Source: Gilvibacter sp. SZ-19 (GTDB taxonomy: Bacteria > Bacteroidota > Bacteroidia > Flavobacteriales > Flavobacteriaceae). Taken from it: 64,000 nucleotides of DNA. The stretch spans positions 310,001 through 374,000 of the forward strand of contig NZ_CP019333.1 of assembly GCF_002163875.1 (NCBI RefSeq), in the 5' to 3' direction. Numbering within the stretch: the first letter of the stretch is position 1; each line of letters begins with the position of its first letter. Positions 36,801 through 44,960 of the stretch are shown here, in pieces. The notes under the pieces were generated by a model. That model was given only the letters and a program-made list of their open reading frames with translations, did not search any database and was not told the origin of the DNA. A program made the translations under genes and the position numbers.

Positions 36801-37694
36801 ACAGAATTGACCTTGATTGTTTTACCGGTACCTGTGGTAATAGCTCCAGAACCACTTCTGGAGTGCAGTAACGATGGGCCAACAGCTACGTTCGACCTTG
36901 AACCTCTGATCGCTGTTGTGAGCGGTGGCGATGCCGATCCGGATCTAACTGCGACCTTCCACAACAGTGAGGCTGATGCTGCTAGCGGCGATAACCCTTT
37001 ACCATTGAACTACACCAACTCAAGCAACCCTGAGATCGTTTACATCCGGGTGGTGAATCTAGCTACTGGTTGTTTCAACACCACTACGGTGGAATTGACC
37101 GTTGATGTGGTTCCGCCTTTGGCTGCTTTGGATTTCATTGAGCTCTGTGCAACTGGTTCTAGCGGTACGGCAAATTTCGATCTGACTACTTTAATAGCAG
37201 AAATTGGCACTTCAGAAGCTACTTTGAATTATACTTATCACACCACTGCGGACGACGCAGAAACTGGTGATAATCCGATAAGTGATCCTGCAAACTATAC
37301 CTTTAGCGGAGATGGCGGTACTATTTATGTTCGAGGAACCTCTGCCAATGGTTGCTACGCAGTCGGTTTGGCCGGTTTTAGTATAATCAGTTGTGCTATT
37401 GAGATCCCACAAGGTATTTCTCCTAATGGCGATGGCTTCAACGATACCTTTGCAATTCTCGGCTTGGAGAATCATCCGAACTTTGAATTAAAGATCTTTG
37501 ATCGTCGTGGAATTATGGTTTATAGTGCCAATGCCAGTACCGATCAATGGGACGGACGTGCTGCAGCGCAAAACGGAGAGTTGTTGCCCGTAGGAACTTA
37601 TTTCTACACCCTTAAACTCAACGATTCGCCAGACAGTTCTCAATCCGCAGAAACGGAGCAACTCTACAGCGGATGGGTCTACTTGAACTACTAG
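33837..37694 (+). CDS. T9SS type B sorting domain protein with CUB-like, PKD and Ig-like repeats
   Basis: A 1285-residue secreted protein. Signal peptide (ISLLLLGLISWTSWAQ); CUB-like domain at about 20-138 (DVLTIYDGPDTSSPVIGDFS); PKD domain at about 150-225 (YEWDFGDGTVMSG, HSYSSPGLYPISF); a region of about 270 residues with FCFFGGTETQFQVGSNG; an Ig-like unit; six YHES/SNPQT-type repeats (about 620-1185); and a type B T9SS domain (IEIPQGISPNGDGFNDTFA). The first in-frame ATG at 33801 overlaps the preceding gene, and ATG 33837 begins the signal peptide. It is probably anchored or secreted at the cell surface. A terminator follows. Its ligand is not known. Confidence 0.85.
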   Translation: MKTKISLLLLGLISWTSWAQDINMQNGSFNVCAGNFYDSGGAAGPYANNENLVLTLCDDGSGGILQVDFTSFTTETPNDVLTIYDGPDTSSPVIGDFSGTNSPGIVRPSPANTSGCLTFEFVSNEFFTSIGWEAQLSCCQEISTTFEGSTPAAAGGIIAADVDELITVNASAVFAGSDVGATYEWDFGDGTVMSGLTAMHSYSSPGLYPISFTATDAAGCVDQSRIELIADVEFDVSVGNPFVDAGPDVTLDCSSGEICADLSADFLSIGETTTYNVVPIPFDPPFSFNGLANSLNPDIDDAWSDVEELPFDFCFFGGTETQFQVGSNGVIRFEVDASDTSNGWSFSEDLPNNDNPTLGEANIFTPGHDINPATSDTEEIGYEVLGTAPNRVLVVSYYEVPMFSSSCGDLLATQMAVLYETTNIIDVYILNKPTCETWNSGNAVLGIQNNEGTEAFVPPGRNTSDSPWTTEFEAWRFIPNGPSVTSITWLDESGAVVGDTADITVCPAGTQTYTARVDYLNCNGETVTVEDTVTVTTNATFSFNLGDDIGTCDTDPITLDADTGTAGVTYQWFLDDAPIVGATAPTYDATTSGSYRCEATDGECTVADTVVVTFFDTPVANTPTDLTVCDDDNDGFAEFDLTLADAEIIAGQPDTVVTYYVTEAEAIAGIAGTELSMPYTNVENPQVVWARIENSGGCFDVVSFTITVLNSPDINDPIASFELCDDESPDGSTVFDLTFWISEITAETAVDVSFHETEADADAGTGSIADPTAYANTSNPQLIWVRLSDPTTGCFTVGSFELIVNPGPVTNTPAPYELCDMLPFDGFAEFDLTSRDVEITDGAPGLSVSYYLTEAEAATGDTATALSSPYTNATNPQTVFARVEDNTTGCFSIEPLVLEVLAGPALTAPTPLELCDNNNPGDEIEAFDLTVKDAEITGGDTSLEVSYHESAADAESGTAPIIGPYTNTSNPQTIYVRVSDPATGCFSTTELTLIVLPVPVVIAPEPLLECSNDGPTATFDLEPLIAVVSGGDADPDLTATFHNSEADAASGDNPLPLNYTNSSNPEIVYIRVVNLATGCFNTTTVELTVDVVPPLAALDFIELCATGSSGTANFDLTTLIAEIGTSEATLNYTYHTTADDAETGDNPISDPANYTFSGDGGTIYVRGTSANGCYAVGLAGFSIISCAIEIPQGISPNGDGFNDTFAILGLENHPNFELKIFDRRGIMVYSANASTDQWDGRAAAQNGELLPVGTYFYTLKLNDSPDSSQSAETEQLYSGWVYLNY
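35698..37395 (+). repeat. Six Ig-like tandem repeats within the 33837 gene
   Basis: Units of about 280 bp share an ELCD-x-(N/D) start, an FDLT core, YHESEADAE-like strands and an SNPQTVYVR-like strand ending in GCF. Similar units occur at the end of the 29853 protein and in the 27260 and 24522 proteins. Confidence 0.8.
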
Positions 37695-37726
37695 TTTTTA
37701 AGTAGTAAACACTTTTAATACAGATC

Positions 37727-37762
37727 AAAACGACTCGTTTCAATACGAGTCGTTTTTGTTTT
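37727..37762 (+). terminator. Rho-independent terminator after the 33837 gene
   Basis: A 7-bp inverted repeat CGACTCG / CGAGTCG, extended by A/T pairs, with an 8-base loop and a following TTTTTGTTTT tract. Confidence 0.75.
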
Positions 37763-37819
37763 ATAATGCCCTTAAAAAAGCGTAATTTTAAGGTTCGATT
37801 CGCGGAGAGAATATACCCT

Positions 37820-39820
37820 ATGAAGTTTACCATTGTTTCTGATTTTAAACCTACCGGAGATCAGCCTGAAGCTATCAAAGCCCTGGCTGGCGGCATAGAA
37901 AGTGGTGAAAAATACCAGACGCTTCTGGGGGTGACCGGGAGTGGAAAAACCTTTACGGTGGCCAATGTTATTGAAGAGGTTCAACGGCCCACCTTGGTAT
38001 TGGCGCACAACAAGACGCTGGCTGCGCAACTTTATACGGAGTTCAAGCAGTTCTTTCCGAACAATGCCGTGGAATACTTTGTTTCCTATTACGATTACTA
38101 CCAACCGGAGGCTTATATCCCAACTAGCGGAACCTATATAGAAAAGGACCTTTCGATCAACGAAGAGATAGAAAAACTCCGATTAAGCGCCACTTCTTCC
38201 CTACTCTCAGGCAGACGCGACGTATTGGTAGTTGCCTCTGTTTCATGCTTGTACGGTATTGGAAATCCTATAGAATTCCAGAAGAACGTGATCAAATTAC
38301 ACGAGGGTGAAATGATCTCCAGAACCGCCCTACTTCATAAATTGGTACAGAGTTTATACTCCAGAACCGAAGCAGAATTCAGCCATGGGAACTTTAGAAT
38401 AAAGGGAGACACCTTGGATATTTATCCGAGTTATGCAGATATAGCTTTCCGCATTCATTTCTTTGGAGATGAGATCGAGGAAATAGAAGCTTTCGACCCA
38501 GGCACTAATGACCGAATTGAGCGTTACGATCGTTTGACGATCTATCCGGCTAATATGTTTGTTACCTCTCCGGATGTTTTACAGCATGCGATCCACAACA
38601 TACAAGACGATCTGGTAAAACAAGTGGATTATTTTAGAGAAGTAGGTAAGCCTCTGGAGGCTAAACGTTTGGAAGAGCGCACCAACTTCGACTTGGAAAT
38701 GATCCGCGAACTAGGCTACTGCTCCGGAATTGAGAACTATTCCCGCTATTTGGATGGCCGAGAACCAGGTACCCGCCCTTTCTGTTTGTTGGATTATTTT
38801 CCGGATGATTATTTGATGGTGGTGGATGAGAGTCACGTTTCGATCCCGCAGGTAAGTGCCATGTACGGTGGAGATCGCTCTCGAAAAGAAAATCTGGTGG
38901 AATACGGTTTTAGATTGCCTGCTGCTTTGGATAACCGTCCACTAAAGTTTGAAGAATTTGAGGCACTGCAAAACCAAGTGATCTATGTGAGTGCTACCCC
39001 GGCCGATTACGAACTAAGCAAAACCGAAGGGGTCTACATTGAACAGATCATCAGACCAACAGGCTTACTGGATCCCGAGATCGAGATCAGGCCGAGTTTG
39101 CATCAGATCGACGATCTGATCGAAGAAATCCAAGTTCGCGTTGAAAAAGACGAACGGGTGTTGGTAACCACCTTGACCAAACGCATGGCAGAAGAGCTGA
39201 CCAAATACTTGACCCGAATTCAGATTCGTTGCCGCTACATTCACAGCGATGTAGATACCTTAGAACGTGTCGAGATCATGCAGGATCTGCGTTTGGGCTT
39301 GTTCGACGTCTTGATAGGTGTAAACTTATTGCGTGAAGGATTGGACTTACCGGAGGTTTCTTTGGTAGCGATCCTGGATGCAGACAAAGAAGGATTCTTA
39401 CGATCTAACCGCTCGCTAACTCAGACCGTTGGTCGCGCGGCCAGACATATTAACGGAAAGGCTATCATGTATGCCGATACCATTACGCGCAGCATGCGAG
39501 AAACTATAGATGGCACCAATTATCGCAGAGCCAAACAGATCGCTTATAATGAAAAGCACGGTATTACTCCAACAGCAATTAAAAAATCACTGGACAACGC
39601 GCTGACCAAAAAGAAAACAGAGCGCTTTACCTTTGATACAGCAGAGGAATTGCTGCAAGAGCGTCCGGAAGAGTATTTGACCAAACCGCAGATCGAAAAA
39701 CGCATTCGAGATACCCGTAAGGCCATGGAGAAAGCGGCCAAAGAGCTCGATTTTATGTTGGCTGCCAAGCTTAGGGATCAGATAAAACAGTATCAAAAGG
39801 AAATGGAAACCCTGGAATAA
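37820..39820 (+). CDS. uvrB: Excinuclease ABC subunit B
   Basis: A 666-residue UvrB, the damage-verifying helicase-like subunit of nucleotide excision repair. Visible are [10 protein letters not shown] (Walker A, near residue 40), the beta-hairpin segment [20 protein letters not shown], the DEAD-box-like [11 protein letters not shown], the motif VI segment QTVGRAARH, and the C-terminal UVR domain that binds UvrA/UvrC ([17 protein letters not shown]). The open frame begins at 37766, but ATG 37820 gives the standard MKF[13 protein letters not shown] start. Its stop overlaps the start of the next gene by one base. Confidence 0.96.
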   Translation: MKFTIVSDFKPTGDQPEAIKALAGGIESGEKYQTLLGVTGSGKTFTVANVIEEVQRPTLVLAHNKTLAAQLYTEFKQFFPNNAVEYFVSYYDYYQPEAYIPTSGTYIEKDLSINEEIEKLRLSATSSLLSGRRDVLVVASVSCLYGIGNPIEFQKNVIKLHEGEMISRTALLHKLVQSLYSRTEAEFSHGNFRIKGDTLDIYPSYADIAFRIHFFGDEIEEIEAFDPGTNDRIERYDRLTIYPANMFVTSPDVLQHAIHNIQDDLVKQVDYFREVGKPLEAKRLEERTNFDLEMIRELGYCSGIENYSRYLDGREPGTRPFCLLDYFPDDYLMVVDESHVSIPQVSAMYGGDRSRKENLVEYGFRLPAALDNRPLKFEEFEALQNQVIYVSATPADYELSKTEGVYIEQIIRPTGLLDPEIEIRPSLHQIDDLIEEIQVRVEKDERVLVTTLTKRMAEELTKYLTRIQIRCRYIHSDVDTLERVEIMQDLRLGLFDVLIGVNLLREGLDLPEVSLVAILDADKEGFLRSNRSLTQTVGRAARHINGKAIMYADTITRSMRETIDGTNYRRAKQIAYNEKHGITPTAIKKSLDNALTKKKTERFTFDTAEELLQERPEEYLTKPQIEKRIRDTRKAMEKAAKELDFMLAAKLRDQIKQYQKEMETLE

Positions 39821-40581
39821 TGGAACACGCACCAGACTCCATACGGATCAATAAAGCCTTGAGTGAACAAGGATTTTGCTCGCGCCGACAAGCAGATACA
39901 CTGATCGAACAAGGTCGAGTTACCATTAATGGTCGCAAAGCTGTATTAGGTGATCGCGTGCTTCCGAGTGATGAAATCCAAGTAGACGGAAAATCGGCCA
40001 ATAAAAAACAAGAAGATGTCTTTATTGCCTTCAACAAACCCGTAGGCATTACCTGTACCACAGACGAAAGCATCCCGGGCAATATAATCAGTTATATCAA
40101 CCATCCTGAACGTATCTTTCATGTTGGACGCTTGGACAAACCCAGTGAAGGATTGATCTTTTTGACCAACAATGGCGACATAGTCAATAAGATCCTGCGT
40201 GCCGGGAATCAGCATGAAAAAGAGTACATAGTCACCGTAGATCGGCCCATCACTGAAGAATTTGTTAAGCGCATGGCTGGCGGCATTCCTATTTTAGGAA
40301 CCGTGACCAAAAAATGCAAGGTCGAGCGCCTAAGCAGATTTGTATTCAAGATCATCTTGGTGCAAGGCCTTAACAGGCAGATCCGCAGAATGTGTGAGTA
40401 TTTAGGTTATGAAGTCACCCGTTTGCAAAGAGTCCGCATCATGAATATCACCTTAGAAGGTATTCCAGAGGGCAAATGGAGAGATCTAACAGCAAAGGAG
40501 CTACAAGAGATCGAGGCTATGGTCAGCACTTCTTCTAAAGTATCTGCAGCCCAAACTCCGCGCAGACGCCGAAAACGATAG
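39820..40581 (+). CDS. rluF: Pseudouridine synthase RluF-type
   Basis: A 253-residue RsuA/RluB-family protein. An S4 RNA-binding domain lies at about residues 8-55 ([19 protein letters not shown]), and the catalytic domain has [17 protein letters not shown] with the active-site Asp near residue 106. RluF makes pseudouridine 2604 in 23S rRNA; RluB/RsuA relatives act elsewhere, so the target is inferred. The C-terminus is a short basic tail (RRRRKR). It begins in a TAATG overlap with uvrB, so they are likely one transcript. Confidence 0.85.
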   Translation: MEHAPDSIRINKALSEQGFCSRRQADTLIEQGRVTINGRKAVLGDRVLPSDEIQVDGKSANKKQEDVFIAFNKPVGITCTTDESIPGNIISYINHPERIFHVGRLDKPSEGLIFLTNNGDIVNKILRAGNQHEKEYIVTVDRPITEEFVKRMAGGIPILGTVTKKCKVERLSRFVFKIILVQGLNRQIRRMCEYLGYEVTRLQRVRIMNITLEGIPEGKWRDLTAKELQEIEAMVSTSSKVSAAQTPRRRRKR

Positions 40582-40658
40582 TCACGAATAATAATTTCCT
40601 GAACTCATTTAGACTGATAGTCTTTAAGCGAAAATTAGGCATTTTGGCTGTGATTGAA

Positions 40659-40705
40659 GAGTTTTTTGAGTTGCATAGCAGCGCTACGGAACGATAAAAA
40701 CTCAA
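40659..40705. other. Structured intergenic element
   Basis: The 263-bp gap between rluF and hsp20 holds no credible gene. It contains GAGTTTTT (40659-40666) able to pair with AAAAACTC (40696-40703). Inside it is TAGCAGCGCTA (40676-40686), itself an inverted repeat. An alternative stem TTGAGTT / AACTCAA (40666-40672 and 40699-40705) is also possible. No second copy was found by eye in this window. Confidence 0.35.
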
Positions 40706-40763
40706 GAATCAGAGCGAAAAGGACAATTTTTTAGCAAAGGCTAGAAGGATAAAGGAGTTCCAT

Positions 40764-40797
40764 AAAAAAAAACCGCACCCCAATTGCCAAGGTGCGG
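40764..40797 (-). terminator. Rho-independent terminator after hsp20
   Basis: An inverted repeat CCGCACC / GGTGCGG (40773-40779 and 40791-40797). Read leftward it is followed by nine T residues, placing it as the end of the hsp20 transcript. Confidence 0.8.
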
Positions 40798-40844
40798 CTT
40801 ACTACAACTAACTAACCAAATTTCCTAATAGACTTTTAGGATAA

Positions 40845-41279
40845 CTATGAAATTGCAATTGTGCGTTTCTGAGACAGCTGCACCTCTTTGTTCTTTGGAA
40901 CAACGATGGTCAAAACGCCATCGGTATAGGTGGCTGAAATCTCTTCTTGTTTCACATCTTCCGGTAAGCTGAACGATCTGCTAAAGCTCGCAAAGCTAAA
41001 CTCCTTGCGGGTATAGCGCCCGTCGTCTTCTTTTACCTCTGTTGTGTTCTCCATGCTAGAAGACACAGTTAGAATGTCGTCTTCTACATCGATGTTAAAT
41101 TCTTCTTTTTTAAAGCCTGGCGCCGCAAGAGCTACTTGAAAATCGTTTTCTGTCTCTTTTATATTGGCCGCAGGCACTTGGGTACGTTGTCCTCCCCAAA
41201 CATCTAAGCGATCGTTCATAAATAGATCGTCTAGAAGCGAAGGGAAACCGAATCGGGTATTTCTTTTAACTAAACTCAT
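40845..41279 (-). CDS. Hsp20/alpha-crystallin small heat shock protein
   Basis: A 144-residue cytoplasmic holdase chaperone. The alpha-crystallin domain (about 40-140) shows the typical opening KETENDFQVALAAPGFKKEE, then FNIDVEDDILTVSS, FSRSFSLPEDV and the closing ATYTDGVLTIVVPK. The N-terminus is short (LVKRNTRFGFPSLLDDLF). ATG 41279 is chosen over an upstream in-frame codon at 41354. It is monocistronic with its own terminator. A small inverted repeat lies about 60 bp upstream. Confidence 0.93.
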   Translation of the reverse strand: MSLVKRNTRFGFPSLLDDLFMNDRLDVWGGQRTQVPAANIKETENDFQVALAAPGFKKEEFNIDVEDDILTVSSSMENTTEVKEDDGRYTRKEFSFASFSRSFSLPEDVKQEEISATYTDGVLTIVVPKNKEVQLSQKRTIAIS

Positions 41280-41338
41280 AACATGAAAAATTTGTTTACG
41301 CTTGGTATATAGCAAATTCGATTCCAATGCTATTTTCA

Positions 41339-41351
41339 CGCCATTATGGCG
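41339..41351. promoter_or_regulatory. Perfect palindrome upstream of hsp20
   Basis: CGCCAT-T-ATGGCG is a 6-bp perfect inverted repeat, 60 bp upstream of the hsp20 ATG. It could be an operator, but it is short and may be chance. Confidence 0.25.
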
Positions 41352-41385
41352 CAATTACGAGTAAATAGAATGTCGTTTTGACAGT

Positions 41386-41787
41386 TTAGTTATAGTACGC
41401 CTGAAAGATACGTACCAATTCTTCTGTAGGAATGAGCTTGTTCTCGTACTTATCCATACGGAGCATTACCTGATCGATGATCTCCATGCGGATACCCATT
41501 TTAAGTCCAAAATTCCGTAAGGCAGCAACTTCTGCATCCTTGGTCTTAAGATCGATATTCATCATCAATACCAACTTATGGAAGTGGGTGATACGCCCAA
41601 GTTCCGTGACTATAGGCTTAGATTCGACCGGATTGTGAAAGAGGTCGTGAACCGTTTCTTTATCGATATCGAAACGTTTGGCCAAGGTCATGATGAACTG
41701 ATATTCCTCTTCAGAAATATGGTGATCTGCTTGAGCCAATGCGATAAGATCGCTGAGTAATCCTAATTTTTCCTCTTTGTCTTCCAT
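41386..41787 (-). CDS. TerB-like tellurite-resistance domain protein
   Basis: A 133-residue all-helical protein resembling the TerB fold: DLIALAQADHHISEEEYQFI at residues 13-32 has the D-x-x-(I/V)-x-x-x-E metal-binding pattern of the family, and the rest is helical (LVLMMNIDLKTKDAEV). TerB domains bind metal near membranes, but no other ter gene is present, so tellurite resistance should not be assumed. No signal peptide is seen. It lies between hsp20 and a secreted hypothetical; a terminator separates it from the latter. Confidence 0.7.
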   Translation of the reverse strand: MEDKEEKLGLLSDLIALAQADHHISEEEYQFIMTLAKRFDIDKETVHDLFHNPVESKPIVTELGRITHFHKLVLMMNIDLKTKDAEVAALRNFGLKMGIRMEIIDQVMLRMDKYENKLIPTEELVRIFQAYYN

Positions 41788-41821
41788 GGTAGTTAATCAG
41801 AGTAAAAATAGGGAAAAGCAA

Positions 41822-41862
41822 GGACAAAAAAAATCCCGAGCGATAGCCTCGGGATTCTTCTT
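41822..41862 (-). terminator. Rho-independent terminator after the 41882 gene
   Basis: A perfect 9-bp inverted repeat AATCCCGAG / CTCGGGATT (41832-41840 and 41848-41856) with a 7-base loop. Read leftward it is followed by a run of T. Confidence 0.8.
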
Positions 41863-41881
41863 TTAAATACAGTGCACTTCC

Positions 41882-42217
41882 CTACACTACCGTCTTCAAT
41901 CGCACGGGCACTGTATATTCCATTCCTGTCTGAGCATCAGCTTCCAATTTCTGGTAATTCAGTCTGGATTTGATGTATGATACCAAAGTATCATTGTCTG
42001 ATTCTACAGACAGCACAACCACCTCGTTGTCTTTGTTGATCATAAAAGAAACCTTGGCGATCTCTTCCGATCCAAAATCAAAATCTGGGTTGGCTAAAAA
42101 CTTCCCGATCTCCTGGGTGATCGTTACTGGGTTCGATTCGTTTGGCTCGGTGGCCGCATTTGCGGTAGTCCCTACAAAAAACGCTAGGGCAACTACCAAT
42201 AAACTTAATTTTCGCAT
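41882..42217 (-). CDS. Secreted hypothetical protein, 111 residues
   Basis: A small protein with a signal peptide (LSLLVVALAFFVGTTANA, cleavage near 21) and a mature part of about 90 residues. The mature part reads FMINKDNEVVVLSVESDN followed by SYIKSRLNYQKLE, a beta-alpha pattern that loosely recalls TonB C-terminal folds; the identity is not secure. There is no TM helix or lipobox. It is monocistronic with its own terminator. Periplasmic location is likely; function unknown. Confidence 0.7.
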   Translation of the reverse strand: MRKLSLLVVALAFFVGTTANAATEPNESNPVTITQEIGKFLANPDFDFGSEEIAKVSFMINKDNEVVVLSVESDNDTLVSYIKSRLNYQKLEADAQTGMEYTVPVRLKTVV

Positions 42218-42342
42218 TACTGTTCGATTTTAATTGATGTACACCTAATAGACTGCTCTAAAATCAAATAGTTACCGCTAAGCCACTGATTTAACGACAG
42301 TTTAACGATTATTTGAACTGCTTAACATTAAAAATAGGGCAT

Positions 42343-42376
42343 AAAAAAACTCCCGAAAACCAGTGTTTACGGGAGC
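42343..42376 (-). terminator. Rho-independent terminator after sucC
   Basis: CTCCCG / CGGGAG (42350-42355 and 42370-42375) with an inner AAAC / GTTT pairing. Read leftward it is followed by seven T residues. Confidence 0.8.
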
Positions 42377-42395
42377 TTAGGTATGTTACAAAGTC

Positions 42396-43586
42396 TTAGG
42401 CTAATAAGGCCTGAACTTTATCTGAAGCTTCTTTAAACTCAACTGCAGAATGTACATCTAAGCCGCTATTATCGATAATTTCTTTCGCTAATTCGGCATT
42501 GGTTCCTTGCAGACGAACAATAATTGGTACAGGAATATCTCCAATATTCTTGTAGGCATCAACGATACCTTGTGCCACGCGATCGCAACGTACAATTCCA
42601 CCAAAGATGTTTACCAAGATGGCTTTTACATTCGGGTCGCGCAAGATGATCTTAAAGGCTGTCTCCACACGCTCTGCGTCTGCAGTACCTCCAACGTCAA
42701 GGAAGTTTGCTGGCTCTCCGCCTGCCATTTTAATAAGATCCATGGTAGCCATCGCCAAACCTGCTCCGTTAACCATACATCCAACGTTTCCGTCTAGATC
42801 AACGTAGTTTAGTCCAACGGCTTTTGCCTCAACCTCAATAGGATTCTCCTCGCGTACATCACGCATCTCAGCGTAATCCTTGTGACGGTAAAGCGCATTG
42901 TCGTCTATAGTTACTTTAGAATCCACGGCGATCACACGATCGTCACTGGTCTTAAGTACAGGGTTGATCTCAAAAAGAGAACTGTCTGAATTCTCATAGG
43001 CTTTGTAAAGCGCAAAGACGAACTTGGTCATCTCCTTGAATGCCTTTCCGCTTAAGCCCAAGTTAAATGCTATACGACGAGCTTGGAAAGGAAGTAAACC
43101 AGTATCTGGCTCCACAGTTTCTGTAAAGATCAATTCTGGTGTCTCTTCTGCAACAGCTTCAATGTCCATGCCTCCTTGCGGAGAATACATGATCATGTTC
43201 TTTCCAGCTGCACGGTCTAACAAGACACTCATATAATATTCTTTCGGCTCTGAATCTCCAGGATAGTAAACATCCTCTGCGATCAAAACTTGGTGTACTG
43301 TTTTTCCTTCTGCGGATGTTTGAGGGGTGATGAGTTGCATGCCTAAGATCTGGTTAGAAAGATCGCGAACCTCATCCAAGCTTTTGGCCAATTTTACACC
43401 GCCACCTTTACCGCGGCCTCCCGCGTGAACCTGCGCCTTGATAACGTGCCAGCCGGTTCCGGTTTCTTCGGTTAGTTTTCTGGCAGCCTCAACAGCTTGC
43501 TCAGGAGTTTCGGCCACATACCCTCTTTGGATCTGTACCCCAAAACTATTTAATATTTCCTTGCCTTGATATTCGTGTAGATTCAT
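42396..43586 (-). CDS. sucC: Succinyl-CoA synthetase beta subunit (ADP-forming)
   Basis: A 396-residue ATP-grasp enzyme subunit of the TCA cycle; with SucD it makes succinyl-CoA or, in reverse, ATP. It starts [16 protein letters not shown] and contains [16 protein letters not shown] (ATP-grasp loop near residue 45) and, near the end, [16 protein letters not shown], the phosphate/CoA-binding region. The frame is open to 43649, but ATG 43586 gives the conserved start. No sucD is adjacent. The gene has its own promoter and terminator, so it is monocistronic. Confidence 0.96.
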   Translation of the reverse strand: MNLHEYQGKEILNSFGVQIQRGYVAETPEQAVEAARKLTEETGTGWHVIKAQVHAGGRGKGGGVKLAKSLDEVRDLSNQILGMQLITPQTSAEGKTVHQVLIAEDVYYPGDSEPKEYYMSVLLDRAAGKNMIMYSPQGGMDIEAVAEETPELIFTETVEPDTGLLPFQARRIAFNLGLSGKAFKEMTKFVFALYKAYENSDSSLFEINPVLKTSDDRVIAVDSKVTIDDNALYRHKDYAEMRDVREENPIEVEAKAVGLNYVDLDGNVGCMVNGAGLAMATMDLIKMAGGEPANFLDVGGTADAERVETAFKIILRDPNVKAILVNIFGGIVRCDRVAQGIVDAYKNIGDIPVPIIVRLQGTNAELAKEIIDNSGLDVHSAVEFKEASDKVQALLA

Positions 43587-43614
43587 ATGCTCGGTAGTCT
43601 TTTTTTCTGTTTTG

Positions 43615-43646
43615 CAAAGGTAGCAAATGCTAGTGGTCTGTTCCAA
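43615..43646 (-). promoter_or_regulatory. Promoter of sucC
   Basis: Minus-strand TTG (43646-43644), a 21-bp spacer, then TACCTTTG (43622-43615) 28 bp upstream of the sucC ATG. An excellent fit to the Bacteroidota consensus. Confidence 0.65.
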
Positions 43647-43708
43647 CAAAATTTGCCTAGAAAATAAGTCGCTTATCGAAAGCTTAACACTTTTTTAGCG
43701 ACTCTGAC

Positions 43709-43741
43709 TTGCAAAGGATTTAATGCGCTTGCTTAATTTAG
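43709..43741 (+). promoter_or_regulatory. Candidate promoter of lysA
   Basis: TTG (43709-43711), 22 bp, then TAATTTAG (43734-43741), one base off consensus, 20 bp upstream of the lysA ATG. Confidence 0.35.
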
Positions 43742-43761
43742 TAGGCTAAAATTTAAAAACA

Positions 43762-44958
43762 ATGACAAATCAAGACCTTTTAACTGCTGTAGATCGCTTT
43801 GACAGCCCTTTGTATGTGTACGATGCCGATATGATCGCATCTCAATACAAACGCCTCACTGCAGCATTTAAACAGGTAGATAAGCTCAAGATCCACTACG
43901 CGGTCAAAGCTTCGAACAATTTGTCAATTTTAAAGCTCATCAACAGCCTAGGCGCCGGATTGGATACAGTTTCTGTTCAAGAAGTGCTTTTGGGCTTGGA
44001 GGCAGGAGTAGATCCGAAAGACATTATTTATACTCCCAACGGCGTTTCTTTCGAAGAGATTGAACAAGTCGCCGGTATGGGGGTGCAGATCAACATCGAC
44101 AATCTGGCTATTTTAGAGCAGTTCGGAACAGCGCACCCTAAAGTGCCTGTTTGTATCCGAATCAATCCACACGTTATGGCCGGTGGAAATACCAATATTT
44201 CCGTAGGGCATATCGATAGTAAATTCGGTATCTCCATCCATCAGTTACCACATATACTTCGGATAGTTGAGAACACCGGGATGCATATAAATGGTATCCA
44301 CATGCATACGGGAAGTGACATTCTAGATGTGGAGGTGTTCCTCTATGCTTCAGAGATACTCTTTGAGACCGCTAAGCATTTCAAAACATTGGATTTTATC
44401 GACTTCGGAAGCGGTTTTAAAGTGCCTTATAAAGCTGGTGACATAGAAACCAATGTAGAAGAATTTGGCGAAAAACTCAGCCAACGCTTTAATGAATTCC
44501 AAGCAGAGTACGGACGCCCTCTTACTTTGGCCTTTGAGCCGGGAAAATTCTTGGTCAGCCAGGCCGGACAGTTCTTGGTGCGCGTAAATGCCATTAAACA
44601 AACCACTTCAACAGTTTTTGCACAAGTAGATAGCGGATTCAATCATTTGATCCGCCCAATGCTTTACGGCGCGCAGCATCAGATTAGAAATATCTCCAAT
44701 CCGGAAGGAAAAGAGCGTTTTTATTCCGTTGTAGGCTATATCTGTGAGACAGACACCTTTGCTAATAACAGACGCATTGCAGAAATCTCTGAGGGAGACA
44801 TCTTAAGTTTTAGCAATGCTGGTGCATACTGTTTTACAATGGCAAGTAATTACAACAGCCGCTACCGCCCGGCCGAAGCACTTTTTATAGATGGCGATTG
44901 GAAGCTTATTCGCAAGCGGGAGACCTTTGAAGATCTGATCAGAAATCAGTTGGTGTAA
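43762..44958 (+). CDS. lysA: Diaminopimelate decarboxylase
   Basis: A 398-residue PLP-dependent alanine-racemase-fold enzyme, the last step of lysine synthesis. The PLP lysine is in IHYAVKASNN near residue 49; the substrate region shows GIHMHTGSDI; LAFEPGKFLV and YICETDTFANNR (the active-site Cys at the dimer interface) are in place. The C-terminus SNAGAYCFTMASNYNSR is typical. Full length. It is monocistronic; the adjacent oxidoreductase is convergent with 2 bp between stops. Confidence 0.95.
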   Translation: MTNQDLLTAVDRFDSPLYVYDADMIASQYKRLTAAFKQVDKLKIHYAVKASNNLSILKLINSLGAGLDTVSVQEVLLGLEAGVDPKDIIYTPNGVSFEEIEQVAGMGVQINIDNLAILEQFGTAHPKVPVCIRINPHVMAGGNTNISVGHIDSKFGISIHQLPHILRIVENTGMHINGIHMHTGSDILDVEVFLYASEILFETAKHFKTLDFIDFGSGFKVPYKAGDIETNVEEFGEKLSQRFNEFQAEYGRPLTLAFEPGKFLVSQAGQFLVRVNAIKQTTSTVFAQVDSGFNHLIRPMLYGAQHQIRNISNPEGKERFYSVVGYICETDTFANNRRIAEISEGDILSFSNAGAYCFTMASNYNSRYRPAEALFIDGDWKLIRKRETFEDLIRNQLV

Positions 44959-44960
44959 TA

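Noticed and set aside
24522-37694. CRISPR or DNA satellite array because of repeats
   Set aside because: The repeats are in-frame protein modules of 260-280 bp with diverged DNA, not short identical units with spacers.
41386-41787. Tellurite resistance operon
   Set aside because: Only a TerB-like domain is present; no terC, terD or terZ genes are near.
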